Shown piece after piece: positions 25,720 to 33,944 of a stretch of 64,000 nucleotides of DNA. The position numbers and the translations under genes were made by a program. Numbering within the stretch: position 1 is the stretch's first letter; every line of letters starts with the position of its first letter. Location: positions 806,001 through 870,000 of the forward strand of contig CBDHEY010000002.1 in NCBI GenBank assembly GCA_965262305.1, read 5' to 3'. The notes under the pieces are model-generated. The model was not told the origin of the DNA. It saw nothing but the letters and a program-made list of their open reading frames with translations, and did no database searches. The stretch is from CBDHEY01 sp965262305. Lineage in GTDB: Bacteria > Pseudomonadota > Gammaproteobacteria > Pseudomonadales > Cellvibrionaceae.

Positions 25720-26460
25720 ATGAAAATCATTTCTTTGGTTAAATTAGGTACTATCGCAACATCTCTTATTTTTTTGCTTTTTTCACTATCAGTGCAAGCT
25801 GCAGGTCCTGGTGCGAGAACTGGCCATAACAACGTATCTAAATTGACTACTGGTTCTTGGAATAGTCACAGAAGATACGCGCCTGTCGTTCACATTGAAC
25901 ACGGATGTCAGCCCTATCCTGCGGTTGATAATAATGGTAATTACAGCGCTGGATTGCAGGATTCTGGCAGTCACAACGGCGGCTGTTCCGATTCAAACAA
26001 AGGACAAATCTATGTGCGTAGCAAATGTAAAAACGGTTATTGTGGCTACATGTATGTTTTCTATATGCCAAAAGACAATGGCGTACCTGTTCCGTCATTA
26101 GGTCACCGTCATGATTTCGAAGAAGTTGTTATTTGGACAAGAAATGGAAGCATTATCGGAGCTGCATATTCTCGTCACGGAGATTATAGTTACGATACAA
26201 ATCCACACTTGGTGAATGGTCGTGTTAATGCGGCATATCGTATTGATGGTGTTACTCACTCAATGGGTAGAATTAGAAATGGCGATAGAGGGAGAGGTAA
26301 AGTATGGCCTGTAGCTACTTGGGATAGAATGACAACTAATGCTAAAAGAGCATTAAATGATACCTCTAACTTTCCTACATCTGTTTTCCCTGCTCGTAAC
26401 GATAACTTCATTGCCAAGTTAAATGAAGCGCGGACTTCTAATGTGAATGTCACTTTTTAA
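25720..26460 (+). CDS. Nep1-like protein (NLP, NPP1 family), copy 1
   Basis: A 246-residue secreted protein with a signal peptide ending near SVQA at residues 24-27. The NPP1 fold follows. Its hallmark heptapeptide is GHRHDFE at 128-134 (canonical form GHRHDWE), continuing into VVIWTRNG. Four cysteines at 63, 89, 103 and 108 are compatible with the two-disulfide (type 2) NLPs. Family members bind sphingolipids of plant membranes and lyse cells (knowledge from oomycete, fungal and bacterial NLPs). Whether this one is cytolytic, and on what host, is unknown. A second copy follows in tandem. Confidence 0.9.
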   Translation: MKIISLVKLGTIATSLIFLLFSLSVQAAGPGARTGHNNVSKLTTGSWNSHRRYAPVVHIEHGCQPYPAVDNNGNYSAGLQDSGSHNGGCSDSNKGQIYVRSKCKNGYCGYMYVFYMPKDNGVPVPSLGHRHDFEEVVIWTRNGSIIGAAYSRHGDYSYDTNPHLVNGRVNAAYRIDGVTHSMGRIRNGDRGRGKVWPVATWDRMTTNAKRALNDTSNFPTSVFPARNDNFIAKLNEARTSNVNVTF

Positions 26461-26569
26461 TTCGTGTGACATGGTCGTTTGATATTAATGGAATCGCTTT
26501 TATTAACTTTAGTAGAAGCTTTTCCTATTTTTTATACATTAATTCTAAAATTACTAAGTGGACATTCCT

Positions 26570-27289
26570 ATGATTAAAGCCTTATTAATACCAACAATTA
26601 TGCTTATAACAAATTTTTCATATGCTGTGGGTCCTGGTGTAAAACTTGGTCATGACAAGGTAGAACCCTTGACCACTGGTGCGAATAGCACTCATTTAAA
26701 ATACGCACCTAAGTTACATACAGAACACGGTTGTAAACCGTTTGCAGCAGTAGATGATAACGGGAATTATAACGGGGGTTTAAAAGATTCTGGTTCTCAC
26801 AATGGCTCGTGTGGTTCCAGCACCACTGGTCAAGCTTATGGTCGTGCCAAGTGCAAAAGTGGCTTCTGCGGTTACATGTTCGTCTACTATATGCCAAAAG
26901 ATAATGGATTTCCATTTCCATCAATAGGTCATCGTCATGATTTCGAAGAAATTGTAGTGTGGACTAAAAATGGTGAAATTATTGGTGCAGCTTTTTCTGA
27001 ACATGGTGACTACAGTTATCACACCAACCCGCATATTTCTGACGGTCGTGTAAATGTGGCCTATGATTTAAATGGTTTTACGCACTCGATGGTTAAAATA
27101 AAAAACTCTGATAAAAATAAAGGCACCGTCTGGCCTGTTGCTTCCTGGAGCAAGATGACGTCTGCAGCAAAGCAGGCATTAAATGACGGGTCCAACTTTC
27201 CCAATGCGGTTTTTGCGGCTAAAGATAGCAACTTTGTTGATAAGCTAAACGAAGCCAGAATCCCATCTGTGACTGTGACGTTTAATTAA
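26570..27289 (+). CDS. Nep1-like protein (NLP, NPP1 family), copy 2
   Basis: About 239 residues from ATG 26570; a GTG at 26558 adds four residues. A short signal peptide ends near FSYA. The mature protein is clearly homologous to copy 1 along its whole length: shared APKLHTEHGC, DSGSHNG, YYMPKDNG, the motif GHRHDFE and GDYSYHTNPH. The same four cysteines are kept. Most differences are conservative substitutions, so this is a tandem duplication that has diverged but stayed under selection. It lies about 110 bp after copy 1 on the same strand. Confidence 0.9.
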   Translation: MIKALLIPTIMLITNFSYAVGPGVKLGHDKVEPLTTGANSTHLKYAPKLHTEHGCKPFAAVDDNGNYNGGLKDSGSHNGSCGSSTTGQAYGRAKCKSGFCGYMFVYYMPKDNGFPFPSIGHRHDFEEIVVWTKNGEIIGAAFSEHGDYSYHTNPHISDGRVNVAYDLNGFTHSMVKIKNSDKNKGTVWPVASWSKMTSAAKQALNDGSNFPNAVFAAKDSNFVDKLNEARIPSVTVTFN

Positions 27290-27320
27290 TTTTTGTAGTT
27301 ATCCTCTCAATTAAATATCT

Positions 27321-27354
27321 AATAGATCTCTGCTTTTTAAGGCCGAGATCTATT
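27321..27354 (+). terminator. Inverted repeat after NLP copy 2, possible weak terminator
   Basis: Perfect 10-bp arms AATAGATCTC/GAGATCTATT separated by 14 bp, 32 bp after the NLP2 stop. The T run after it is poor (TTTGTG), so termination is uncertain. The remaining 240 bp to the next terminator hold no supportable gene. Confidence 0.4.
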
Positions 27355-27595
27355 TGTGTTGGATATGCTAGTAACATAAGAGCCCGACCCAAAAATTTGA
27401 CTAAATAGTCTAGAAAGGCTTATCGACGTTTTATGGTTTTGGAGTGTAAGTAAATTTACTATAGATATAACATCGGAGAGAATTATCGCTTGATTGACGA
27501 ATGACTCGTATTTTACTACACAATCATTATGCGATAAGTGAAAGGGAACAAGCCTTAAAATACTATATAATTGTTTGGGATAACAGGTGGTCAGA

Positions 27596-27626
27596 AAAAC
27601 CTCCTGGCTTCTAGCCAGGAGGTTTT
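27596..27626 (-). terminator. Strong terminator of the phytase-like gene, symmetric
   Basis: A perfect 14-bp stem (AAAACCTCCTGGCT against its complement) around a 3-base loop, with A/T runs on both sides. It lies 34 bp after the reverse-strand phytase-like stop and could also stop transcripts arriving from the NLP side. Confidence 0.88.
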
Positions 27627-27659
27627 AGTTAGGAAATTTTAATTAGAATGCTTTGGAAT

Positions 27660-28745
27660 TTACTCGACAATTTTAAATGCTAAAAATTGAGTAAATTGTC
27701 CGTTAGGGTTGAAGTTGTTGTCAGACACTAAGATTAGTGTTTTTTCTCCAGATGGTAATTCAGGTCCGAAAGTTATACCTTCAATATTATCCAATGTAAT
27801 ACCAAGGTCAGCTAAATCTAAAATCAAAGCTTTACGCATTACTTTGATTTTCTGATTTGCTACGCTGTTTCTTTTTATAACGTTTGTAGCGTAGCGTGTA
27901 TTAGTCAAAAAGAGTTTTATACTGTTACCGACGCCAACAGAAAAAGAACGCTCTACAGCGAGCATGCGAGTGGGAGAAACTGTTAACAGTTCGACTAACC
28001 CGTTAGTGTTGAATGTGCCTGCTGGAATAGACTCTGCGGCGACAGGCTCCGTTGGGTAGATATATTCTGCGACAGGCTCACCAGAAATGCGATCGAGTTT
28101 CAAAACACGAACTAACGAACCGTTGTCAACACTTGCAGTTGGTCCGTCTTGAACTAGGGCATTTTCTGTCGCAGTAATTAAGCTAGCTTGATCGAAGCCA
28201 AACGTTAAGCTTTCAAATGCAAGGTTATTTCTGATGCCTGAATCACCTGTTGGGAAGTATTTTGTTGGCAATCCAAATTCATCTAGAGGTTCTCCATCTC
28301 TTGTCATAACACGCACAAACGGTGCTACACCATTGTTGGCATCACCTTCGCTTGTCCAGTATAAGATTCCTGGGAATGGCGCTAAACGGATCGCTTCTGG
28401 ATCGACACCGGCAAAAGGAAATGGCTCTCCATTAGCATCGAGAATTTCTGTCATCTTGGTGAATGTGACATCACCGTCTTCCAGTACTCCATCGCTAAGA
28501 TCGATAGTCAAATCATAAAAGCGTGCAGGGCCAAGCTGCGCGCGATCGTCGCTGATTGCGATATAGCTGTCGTTTTCTGCGTCGTAATCAATTCCTGAAA
28601 GACCACCAACTTCTAAGCCTTCAAATTCATATCCGGTAGGAAATGTGGCTTCGCCCAAAAACTCGACGCTAAAGAATTTACCAGCGCTAACCGAGTTAGA
28701 GACGCTAACTACTGCGAGGGTAAGAAGTAACTTACGAATGTTCAT
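27660..28745 (-). CDS. Exported esterase-like/phytase-like beta-propeller protein (PF13449)
   Basis: A 361-residue protein with signal peptide (about 1-21, SVSA/GKFF). It matches the 'esterase-like activity of phytase' family: GLEVGGLSGIDYDAENDSYIAISDDRA near residues 44-70, VDPEAIRLAPFPGILYWTSEGD near 114-135, and a closing LDNIEGITFGPELPSGEKTLILVSDNNFNPNGQFTQF segment of the last propeller blade. Members are secreted and calcium-rich sites are common; activity toward phosphate or carboxyl esters is reported for some. It is a single gene between two terminators. Confidence 0.87.
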   Translation of the reverse strand: MNIRKLLLTLAVVSVSNSVSAGKFFSVEFLGEATFPTGYEFEGLEVGGLSGIDYDAENDSYIAISDDRAQLGPARFYDLTIDLSDGVLEDGDVTFTKMTEILDANGEPFPFAGVDPEAIRLAPFPGILYWTSEGDANNGVAPFVRVMTRDGEPLDEFGLPTKYFPTGDSGIRNNLAFESLTFGFDQASLITATENALVQDGPTASVDNGSLVRVLKLDRISGEPVAEYIYPTEPVAAESIPAGTFNTNGLVELLTVSPTRMLAVERSFSVGVGNSIKLFLTNTRYATNVIKRNSVANQKIKVMRKALILDLADLGITLDNIEGITFGPELPSGEKTLILVSDNNFNPNGQFTQFLAFKIVE

Positions 28746-28884
28746 ATTATGTCCTCAATCATCTGATGAAATAAGTGACTGATGTTGAAAAGCATTCGTT
28801 TCGAAAAAGTGAATGAATGGTTAAAGTTATGTGAATAGATTAAGACTAAGTAAAAATATCGAAATCTTATTAAAGAATTAGTAT

Positions 28885-28910
28885 AAAAAAAAGCCAGCTC
28901 GACGCTGGCT
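28885..28910 (-). terminator. Orphan intrinsic terminator, reverse strand
   Basis: On the reverse strand AGCCAGC-GTCGA-GCTGGCT is followed by eight T. It lies 140 bp upstream of the phytase-like start and 415 bp beyond the hydrolase stop, so it ends either a long hydrolase 3' tail, a phytase leader (attenuator) or a small RNA. Confidence 0.8.
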
Positions 28911-29195
28911 AAGATCGGGGAGCTAAAATATATAATGTCAACACTTGCTTTGCTCTTCCTAAACAATTCTTTACATAAACATTTTATATTCGAAGAAAGC
29001 GAATTTTGTTTAGGTGTTTGCCACCTAATGAAGCTTGGGTAATCTTGAGAATTCTGCCTAGCTCTTCACATTTTTCAGCGAAATTTATTTTTGGGTACTA
29101 GCCTAATTTTAAGTTAACTCAATCGTTAAAATTAAATTGAGCTTTGAATAATCTATGCTCGTTTTTGTTTGATCCTTAACATATTTAAATTGTAT

Positions 29196-29210
29196 GGCGC
29201 AATTTGCGCC
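29196..29210. promoter_or_regulatory. Palindrome GGCGCAATTTGCGCC
   Basis: Perfect 7-bp arms around a single base, GC-rich in an AT-rich gap. No T run follows on either strand, which favours an operator over a terminator. Confidence 0.35.
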
Positions 29211-29324
29211 TGCTTAAACCGTTTTAATGGTAAAAACATTTAATATATATTGTGTAATAACAGTGGCTACGCAATTAGGGTGACAAAAAAATTACATTTT
29301 TTTTAATTGGTAAGTGGAAATACC

Positions 29325-30680
29325 TTAGAGTGGCGGGATACTTGATATTGACTTTAAAAGTTTATTTTTTCGGCATGAAGAATTTACAAAACACTTCACG
29401 GCAATTTCAATTCGACTGAAATCTGGGTTAAATGTACTGGCACGTACGTAATCAAATTGTTTGTTCAAATCCCTTTTGGGGTCTATCGTTTTGAATTCGC
29501 CAAATACAAAGTTCCCAGTTCCTGCCAGGCAATTTGAGTAGATTTCTTTAGATTTAAGCAGGTGTTTACATTTGTGATAGTTTCCAAATGCGCCGTAATG
29601 AAAGTTGTCAGGTTTAAATGTGAGAGAGGTATGGGCGAAGTTCGCAAAATAAAACGGTTTTGTTGCGATGTGAAGAGGTGAATTGGTGTTGGGGAGTGAC
29701 ACAGAGTGAGTCCATCTCGAACACAATCGAAGATGATTTTTCTCTTGTTTTAAGGATTCGTACCAAATCAATGCCTTTTGATTTGTATGTATGTAATTAC
29801 AGAAATAATACTCAGCAATATTTGGATCGATTGTCTGGTCGTCAGCGCTTACGACAACTAAAGTAGGAAGATCGATCGCATATTTTTTACTATTCATGTT
29901 TTTAGTAAATTTATAAAACTCTGACGCCGCTTCGAATGTGAATGAGGCGTAACGTGAAGCGTCGTCTTCAGGATAGTTGCTTTGCCAATCGATAAATGCG
30001 TTTACAAATGGTGCTAAAGGCGCGAGCTTGGACTTCGCAGATAATGCTAAGGAAAAAAGCATCAAGCCGGCAACTTTTGAATTGTAATTTCCATGGACCA
30101 GTTGATTAATTGCTAGGGATGATCCTGTAGAAAAACCAACTAGATAAATTTCATCGATATTTTTGTTACTATCAAGCCGATAAACACCATATTCTATTGT
30201 TTTAATCCAATCGTTAAAATTTAAATTGAGGGCATCTCCAGCAACGGTCCCATGACCGGGAAGTAAAATAGCTCTCACAAGAGAGCAGGGGTAGTGCTGA
30301 TGAATGACGTGAGCTATATCCTTCATGAAAAATGGAGAATCAGTTAAGCCATGAGAGAGTATAAAACCTTTTCCACCTCCGCGACTTTTATCTTCAAAAC
30401 AATATTCAGATTCTTTTTCTGGAAGCTGAAATGGACTGCGCATATCCACAACGTCTTCAATCGTATAGGGACCCACATAGTTATCCATAGCTTCTTTTTC
30501 TTGGATGGATTTGAGAATTTTCCTTCGAGAGCTTTTTATATATTGATGATATGGCGTTTGTAGATCTGGTATACCTATCGCGTAACTACTAGGGTTCTTG
30601 GTTGCTGGAACGCTATTTACATTTATTGAAAGCAATTGAAAAGTAATGATCGAAAAGAGCAAAAAATTCAAATGCTTCAT
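29325..30680 (-). CDS. Exported alpha/beta hydrolase
   Basis: A 451-residue protein with signal peptide (about 1-25). The hydrolase core starts at GKGFILSHGLTDSPFFMKDIA (about residue 108), which contains the oxyanion HG motif. The nucleophile elbow is GFSTGSS, with Ser in G-x-S-x-G. Asp in VVSADDQTIDP and His in the HYGAFGNYHKC region complete a plausible triad. A lipase- or esterase-like role outside the cytoplasm is likely; the substrate is unknown. The 100 C-terminal residues are Cys- and Lys-rich and unlike usual relatives. It starts 13 bp after the moeA stop, so it may be co-transcribed with the molybdenum cofactor genes. Confidence 0.82.
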   Translation of the reverse strand: MKHLNFLLFSIITFQLLSINVNSVPATKNPSSYAIGIPDLQTPYHQYIKSSRRKILKSIQEKEAMDNYVGPYTIEDVVDMRSPFQLPEKESEYCFEDKSRGGGKGFILSHGLTDSPFFMKDIAHVIHQHYPCSLVRAILLPGHGTVAGDALNLNFNDWIKTIEYGVYRLDSNKNIDEIYLVGFSTGSSLAINQLVHGNYNSKVAGLMLFSLALSAKSKLAPLAPFVNAFIDWQSNYPEDDASRYASFTFEAASEFYKFTKNMNSKKYAIDLPTLVVVSADDQTIDPNIAEYYFCNYIHTNQKALIWYESLKQEKNHLRLCSRWTHSVSLPNTNSPLHIATKPFYFANFAHTSLTFKPDNFHYGAFGNYHKCKHLLKSKEIYSNCLAGTGNFVFGEFKTIDPKRDLNKQFDYVRASTFNPDFSRIEIAVKCFVNSSCRKNKLLKSISSIPPL

Positions 30681-30692
30681 GATAGGTTTTAC

Positions 30693-31892
30693 TTATGATA
30701 AAAGGCTATCGAAGGGAAAAACGTCAACAAGATCCCCTTTGTTTAATTTCATATTTGGCTCTATTAATGCGAGTCCATCAGATTTTACAACGGACTTGAG
30801 AACGCCAGAACTTTGATTGCTAAATCTTTCCACGCCTTCGTTTCTAATTGATACTCGGATAAACTCAGCACGGGATGTGGGTTTATCAACAGAAAACAAA
30901 ACGGGCAATTTTATGGACGATGGGATTGGTGTGATGTCTCCCTGGATTTTTTTTAAGACGGGTGCTGCTATCATAAGAAAACTTACGAAGCTCGATACAG
31001 GGTTTCCAGGAAGGCCAATAAAATGAGCATTTTCAATCTTGCCAAAGGCCAGTGGTTTTCCAGGTTTCATTTTTATTTTCCATAAATGAATTTCACCCAC
31101 TTCCTCTACCGCTTTTTTAACATGATCTTCTTCGCCTACAGAAACACCACCAATACTAATTACAACGTCGGCGTTTTTAGAAGCATTTTTAAAAGTAGAC
31201 TTAGTTGATTCAAAATTATCTGGGATAGTATTAGAAGCTATTATTTCGCAGTCTAAATTTTTTAACAGTGACTGAATCATGTAGAGATTGGAGTTAAAAA
31301 TTTTTCCTTTTTGTACCGGCTCTCCCGGCTGGAGTAATTCGTTTCCGGTGCTAAAAACAGCGACTTTTACGCGCTTTTTTACCGTCACGTTGCTTAACCC
31401 GATCGCGGCAATCATACCGATGTGTCTGGAATCAATTCTTGTCCCTGAATTTATTACACTTTCTCCCGATTTTACGTCTTGCCCGGCTGCACGAATATTT
31501 TCGAAATGAGAGGGTATTTTTTTTAATATTACAGTGGAGCCATCATCGGTTTGCTGAGTATTTTCTTGGATAACAACAGCATTGGCATTTTTGGGTATTT
31601 CTGCACCGGTGAAAATTCTTGCTGCAGTTCCAACTTCTAATTCAGCTGGAATTGACCCAGCAGGAATTCTTTGGCTAATTTCTAACTTAATTTCTTCTTG
31701 TTCTGGCAAATCATTTAAGTTGATAGCGTAGCCATCCATAGCACTATTGTCGGCTGGGGGAATATCAAACATTGAGATAATATCTTGAGCAATAATGCGA
31801 TTGTTTAACTCAAGTAGCGGGAGTGTTTCTTCTTCTCGTATAGGGTTAACGGACTTTAGAATTTTTTCTTGTGCGTCAGAAATGCTAAGCAT
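30693..31892 (-). CDS. moeA: MoeA, molybdopterin molybdenumtransferase
   Basis: A 399-residue cytoplasmic enzyme that inserts molybdate into adenylated molybdopterin, the last step of Moco synthesis. Domain order is normal: N-terminal region with NSAMDGYAINL, the MoCF domain with STGNEL, SIGGVSVGEEDHVKKAVEE and GKIENAHFIGLPGNPVSSFVSF, and a C-terminal beta domain ending EGDLVDVF-like (NKGDLVDVFPFDSLL). Third gene of moaA-moaB-moeA on the reverse strand, 17 bp after moaB. Confidence 0.95.
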   Translation of the reverse strand: MLSISDAQEKILKSVNPIREEETLPLLELNNRIIAQDIISMFDIPPADNSAMDGYAINLNDLPEQEEIKLEISQRIPAGSIPAELEVGTAARIFTGAEIPKNANAVVIQENTQQTDDGSTVILKKIPSHFENIRAAGQDVKSGESVINSGTRIDSRHIGMIAAIGLSNVTVKKRVKVAVFSTGNELLQPGEPVQKGKIFNSNLYMIQSLLKNLDCEIIASNTIPDNFESTKSTFKNASKNADVVISIGGVSVGEEDHVKKAVEEVGEIHLWKIKMKPGKPLAFGKIENAHFIGLPGNPVSSFVSFLMIAAPVLKKIQGDITPIPSSIKLPVLFSVDKPTSRAEFIRVSIRNEGVERFSNQSSGVLKSVVKSDGLALIEPNMKLNKGDLVDVFPFDSLLS

Positions 31893-31909
31893 ATGTAATT
31901 CGAATTGTA

Positions 31910-32425
31910 TTAGTGATTTGTCAAATGGCCTACGAAATTACAAGGCTTCGTGCGAGAATCAAGTTGCGGTGAGATAATTTTTTCCCAGCCGGTGATGCAA
32001 GCCCCCGTTGAACCAGGTAAACAAAAGATCGTAGTGAAGTTTGCTAATCCGGCAAATGCTCTAGATTGGATAGTCGACGTGCCGATTTCTTCAAAGGAAA
32101 CAGAGCGAAATAGTTCGCCGAACCCTGGTATATCTTTATCGAAGAGCGGCTCTATCGCCTCTGGGGTACTGTCTCGACCTGAAAATCCTGTGCCTCCTGT
32201 AACGAGAATTGCGTGAATGCTTTCATCGTAAACCCAAGGGCTGACTATTGCTCTTATTTGATAGATATCATCTTTACTTATTGCTCTTTCGTTTAGTTGA
32301 TGACCAGCTTCTTGTACTGCGTCAGCTAAAGCTTTGCCTGACGTATCGTTTTCAAATTCTCGTGTGTCAGACACAGTCAATATACAAATATTTAAAGGAA
32401 TAAACGCTTCCGAATTCTTGGGCAT
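31910..32425 (-). CDS. moaB: MoaB, molybdopterin adenylyltransferase family
   Basis: A 171-residue MoCF-fold protein: ICILTVSDTREFENDTSGKALAD at the N-terminus, VTGGTGFSGRDSTPEAIEPL in the middle and CLPGSTGACITGWEKII at the C-terminus. It adenylates molybdopterin before metal insertion (MogA/MoaB family). Second gene of moaA-moaB-moeA, 41 bp after moaA. Standard family length; no missing motif. Confidence 0.94.
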   Translation of the reverse strand: MPKNSEAFIPLNICILTVSDTREFENDTSGKALADAVQEAGHQLNERAISKDDIYQIRAIVSPWVYDESIHAILVTGGTGFSGRDSTPEAIEPLFDKDIPGFGELFRSVSFEEIGTSTIQSRAFAGLANFTTIFCLPGSTGACITGWEKIISPQLDSRTKPCNFVGHLTNH

Positions 32426-32466
32426 TGGTTATTTTCTCGAAAATAATAAAGGTCAGTGATTTTGGC

Positions 32467-33510
32467 TTATCCGCCTGTAGCGTTCATGAATCGGACAATT
32501 TGTGGTTTGTCGTCAAGACTGAACTCATGCTTTTCAGGTTTGTTTTGCATTGCATTAATAATTGCCGAAGCAAGCAGTGATTCCAGTTCAGCTTTTTGTT
32601 GGTTCGAATCTCGAATAATTTTCCTCAAGTCCAAACTATGTTCATTTCCTAGGCACAATAGCAGGCGACCTGATGCCGTAACTCTTACACGATTGCAGCT
32701 AGCACAGAAATTGTCACTATGAGGAGAGATAAACCCGATTTTGTTTTCATAGCCTTTTACTGACCAGTAGCGAGACGGACCTCCTGTTTCATAGGTATCT
32801 GGCTTCAGATCTAAGGTCTTTCCAAGTTCTTCCCGTAAATTATCACTTGATATGAATTCGGCATTCCTACTGTGGCTTTTAATTTCTCCCAGCGGCATTT
32901 CTTCAATAAAACTAATGTCTAAACCATTATCCATCGCAAAACGGGCTAAATTGGAAGCTTCGTCTAGGTTGTAGTTTTGCATTAGTACCGAATTAATTTT
33001 GATTCGTTTAAACCCTGCTTCTTTGGCGGACTCTATTCCTTTTAAAACGTCATTTAGCTTGCCAAATCGTGTGAGCTTCTTAAATTTTAAGCTGTTTAGC
33101 GTGTCCAAACTAATATTAATTCGATCGACACCAGCTTTCACCAATTCAGATCCATATTGACTCAAATGAGAACCATTTGTGGTGACGCATAGTTCCTTCA
33201 AGTTAGTTAGCTTTCCTAAGCTACGAAACAATGAAATGACATTCTTTCGTATTAGCGGCTCCCCACCAGTAATCCGGATTTTCTCTACTCCAAGTGATAC
33301 AAATACTCTTGCAACGAGGGTCATTTCTTCTAAGGTGAGAACCTCTTTTTTGGGGAGAAATGTCATGTCTTCAGCCATACAGTATATGCATCGAAAGTCG
33401 CATCTATCCGTGACTGAAAGTCGGAGGTAATCTATTTTTCTGCCGAAACGGTCTGTAAGAATAGGAGTCTTCATCCTTTTATTATTCAATAAATCGTGCA
33501 TTAAAACCAT
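32467..33510 (-). CDS. moaA: MoaA, GTP 3',8-cyclase
   Basis: A radical-SAM enzyme of up to 347 residues; starts at 33501 or 33474 are also possible, the latter giving the more usual TDRFGRKIDYLRLSVTDRC N-terminus. The first cluster motif is CDFRCIYC. The second, GTP-side cluster is CASCNRVRVTASGRLLLC. The chain ends in Gly-Gly, the C-terminal tail required for catalysis. It carries out the first step of molybdenum cofactor synthesis with MoaC, which is not in this window. First gene of the operon, divergent from nirB across 434 bp. Confidence 0.95.
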   Translation of the reverse strand: MVLMHDLLNNKRMKTPILTDRFGRKIDYLRLSVTDRCDFRCIYCMAEDMTFLPKKEVLTLEEMTLVARVFVSLGVEKIRITGGEPLIRKNVISLFRSLGKLTNLKELCVTTNGSHLSQYGSELVKAGVDRINISLDTLNSLKFKKLTRFGKLNDVLKGIESAKEAGFKRIKINSVLMQNYNLDEASNLARFAMDNGLDISFIEEMPLGEIKSHSRNAEFISSDNLREELGKTLDLKPDTYETGGPSRYWSVKGYENKIGFISPHSDNFCASCNRVRVTASGRLLLCLGNEHSLDLRKIIRDSNQQKAELESLLASAIINAMQNKPEKHEFSLDDKPQIVRFMNATGG

Positions 33511-33677
33511 CTAATATTCATTACTTATAAACATTGGATACAGCATGAAATGTTTTGGTTCAAACTCCCTGAGGTATTTTTTATGCATCATTAAGGGTCG
33601 TTTTTGGCTTGGTAAAATTTTAATTATCATTTTTTAGTGAAGTACCTATTATTTGATGGTCTTTAACGGTGCGTATT

Positions 33678-33694
33678 TGATCGCATATGGTGCA
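33678..33694. promoter_or_regulatory. Possible NtrC binding site upstream of nirB
   Basis: TGATCGCATATGGTGCA matches the NtrC consensus TGCACC-A/T4-GGTGCA fully in the right half (TGGTGCA) and partly in the left. It lies about 106 bp upstream of the sigma-54 -24 element, a usual enhancer distance. Confidence 0.45.
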
Positions 33695-33799
33695 AAAATG
33701 TTTAATTAGGTGTCCTTGGGATGACTTAAAAGTTCTGAATTTAAATATAACTTCTTGAAATTAAAGAATTTAATTGTTTGTGGATGTTTTTCTAGGGGC

Positions 33800-33815
33800 T
33801 GGCATTCTTATTGCT
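33800..33815 (+). promoter_or_regulatory. Sigma-54 (RpoN) promoter of nirBD
   Basis: TGGCATTCTTATTGCT matches TGGCAYRN4TTGCW at all positions but one, with the invariant GG (33801-33802) and GC (33813-33814) at the required 12-bp spacing. The predicted transcription start near 33826 leaves a leader of about 120 nt before nirB. Confidence 0.72.
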
Positions 33816-33944
33816 TTTGCTTAATTTGAATAACGTTTCTATATAGATGTATCAGGATTAGCTTCTGTCTTATTTTGAATGCTATTAAGTAGAAACAACA
33901 AATAACAGCAAATAAAGGTGCGACTTCTTTTTTGAGGAATAACT

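Larger units (their letters stand above)
28746..29324. other. 580-bp gene-free region with orphan terminator and palindrome
   Basis: No protein-coding frame of note on either strand. It contains a reverse-strand hairpin-plus-T-run (28885-28910) and a 15-bp palindrome (29196-29210), listed separately. A transcript ending at that terminator would be non-coding or the tail of the hydrolase transcript. Confidence 0.55.
33511..33944. other. Divergent control region between moaA and nirB
   Basis: 434 bp with no gene. It holds a sigma-54 type promoter at 33800-33815 and a partial NtrC-like dyad at 33678-33694 (separate entries), pointing to nitrogen control of nirBD. No Moco riboswitch could be recognised on the moaA side by eye. 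Confidence 0.65.

Noticed and set aside
27503..27613. 37-codon forward ORF after NLP copy 2
   Set aside because: Runs through the strong terminator hairpin and shows no family resemblance.
32590..32625. tRNA-like GGTTCGAATC string
   Set aside because: Lies inside moaA, and no cloverleaf arms or acceptor stem could be drawn around it.
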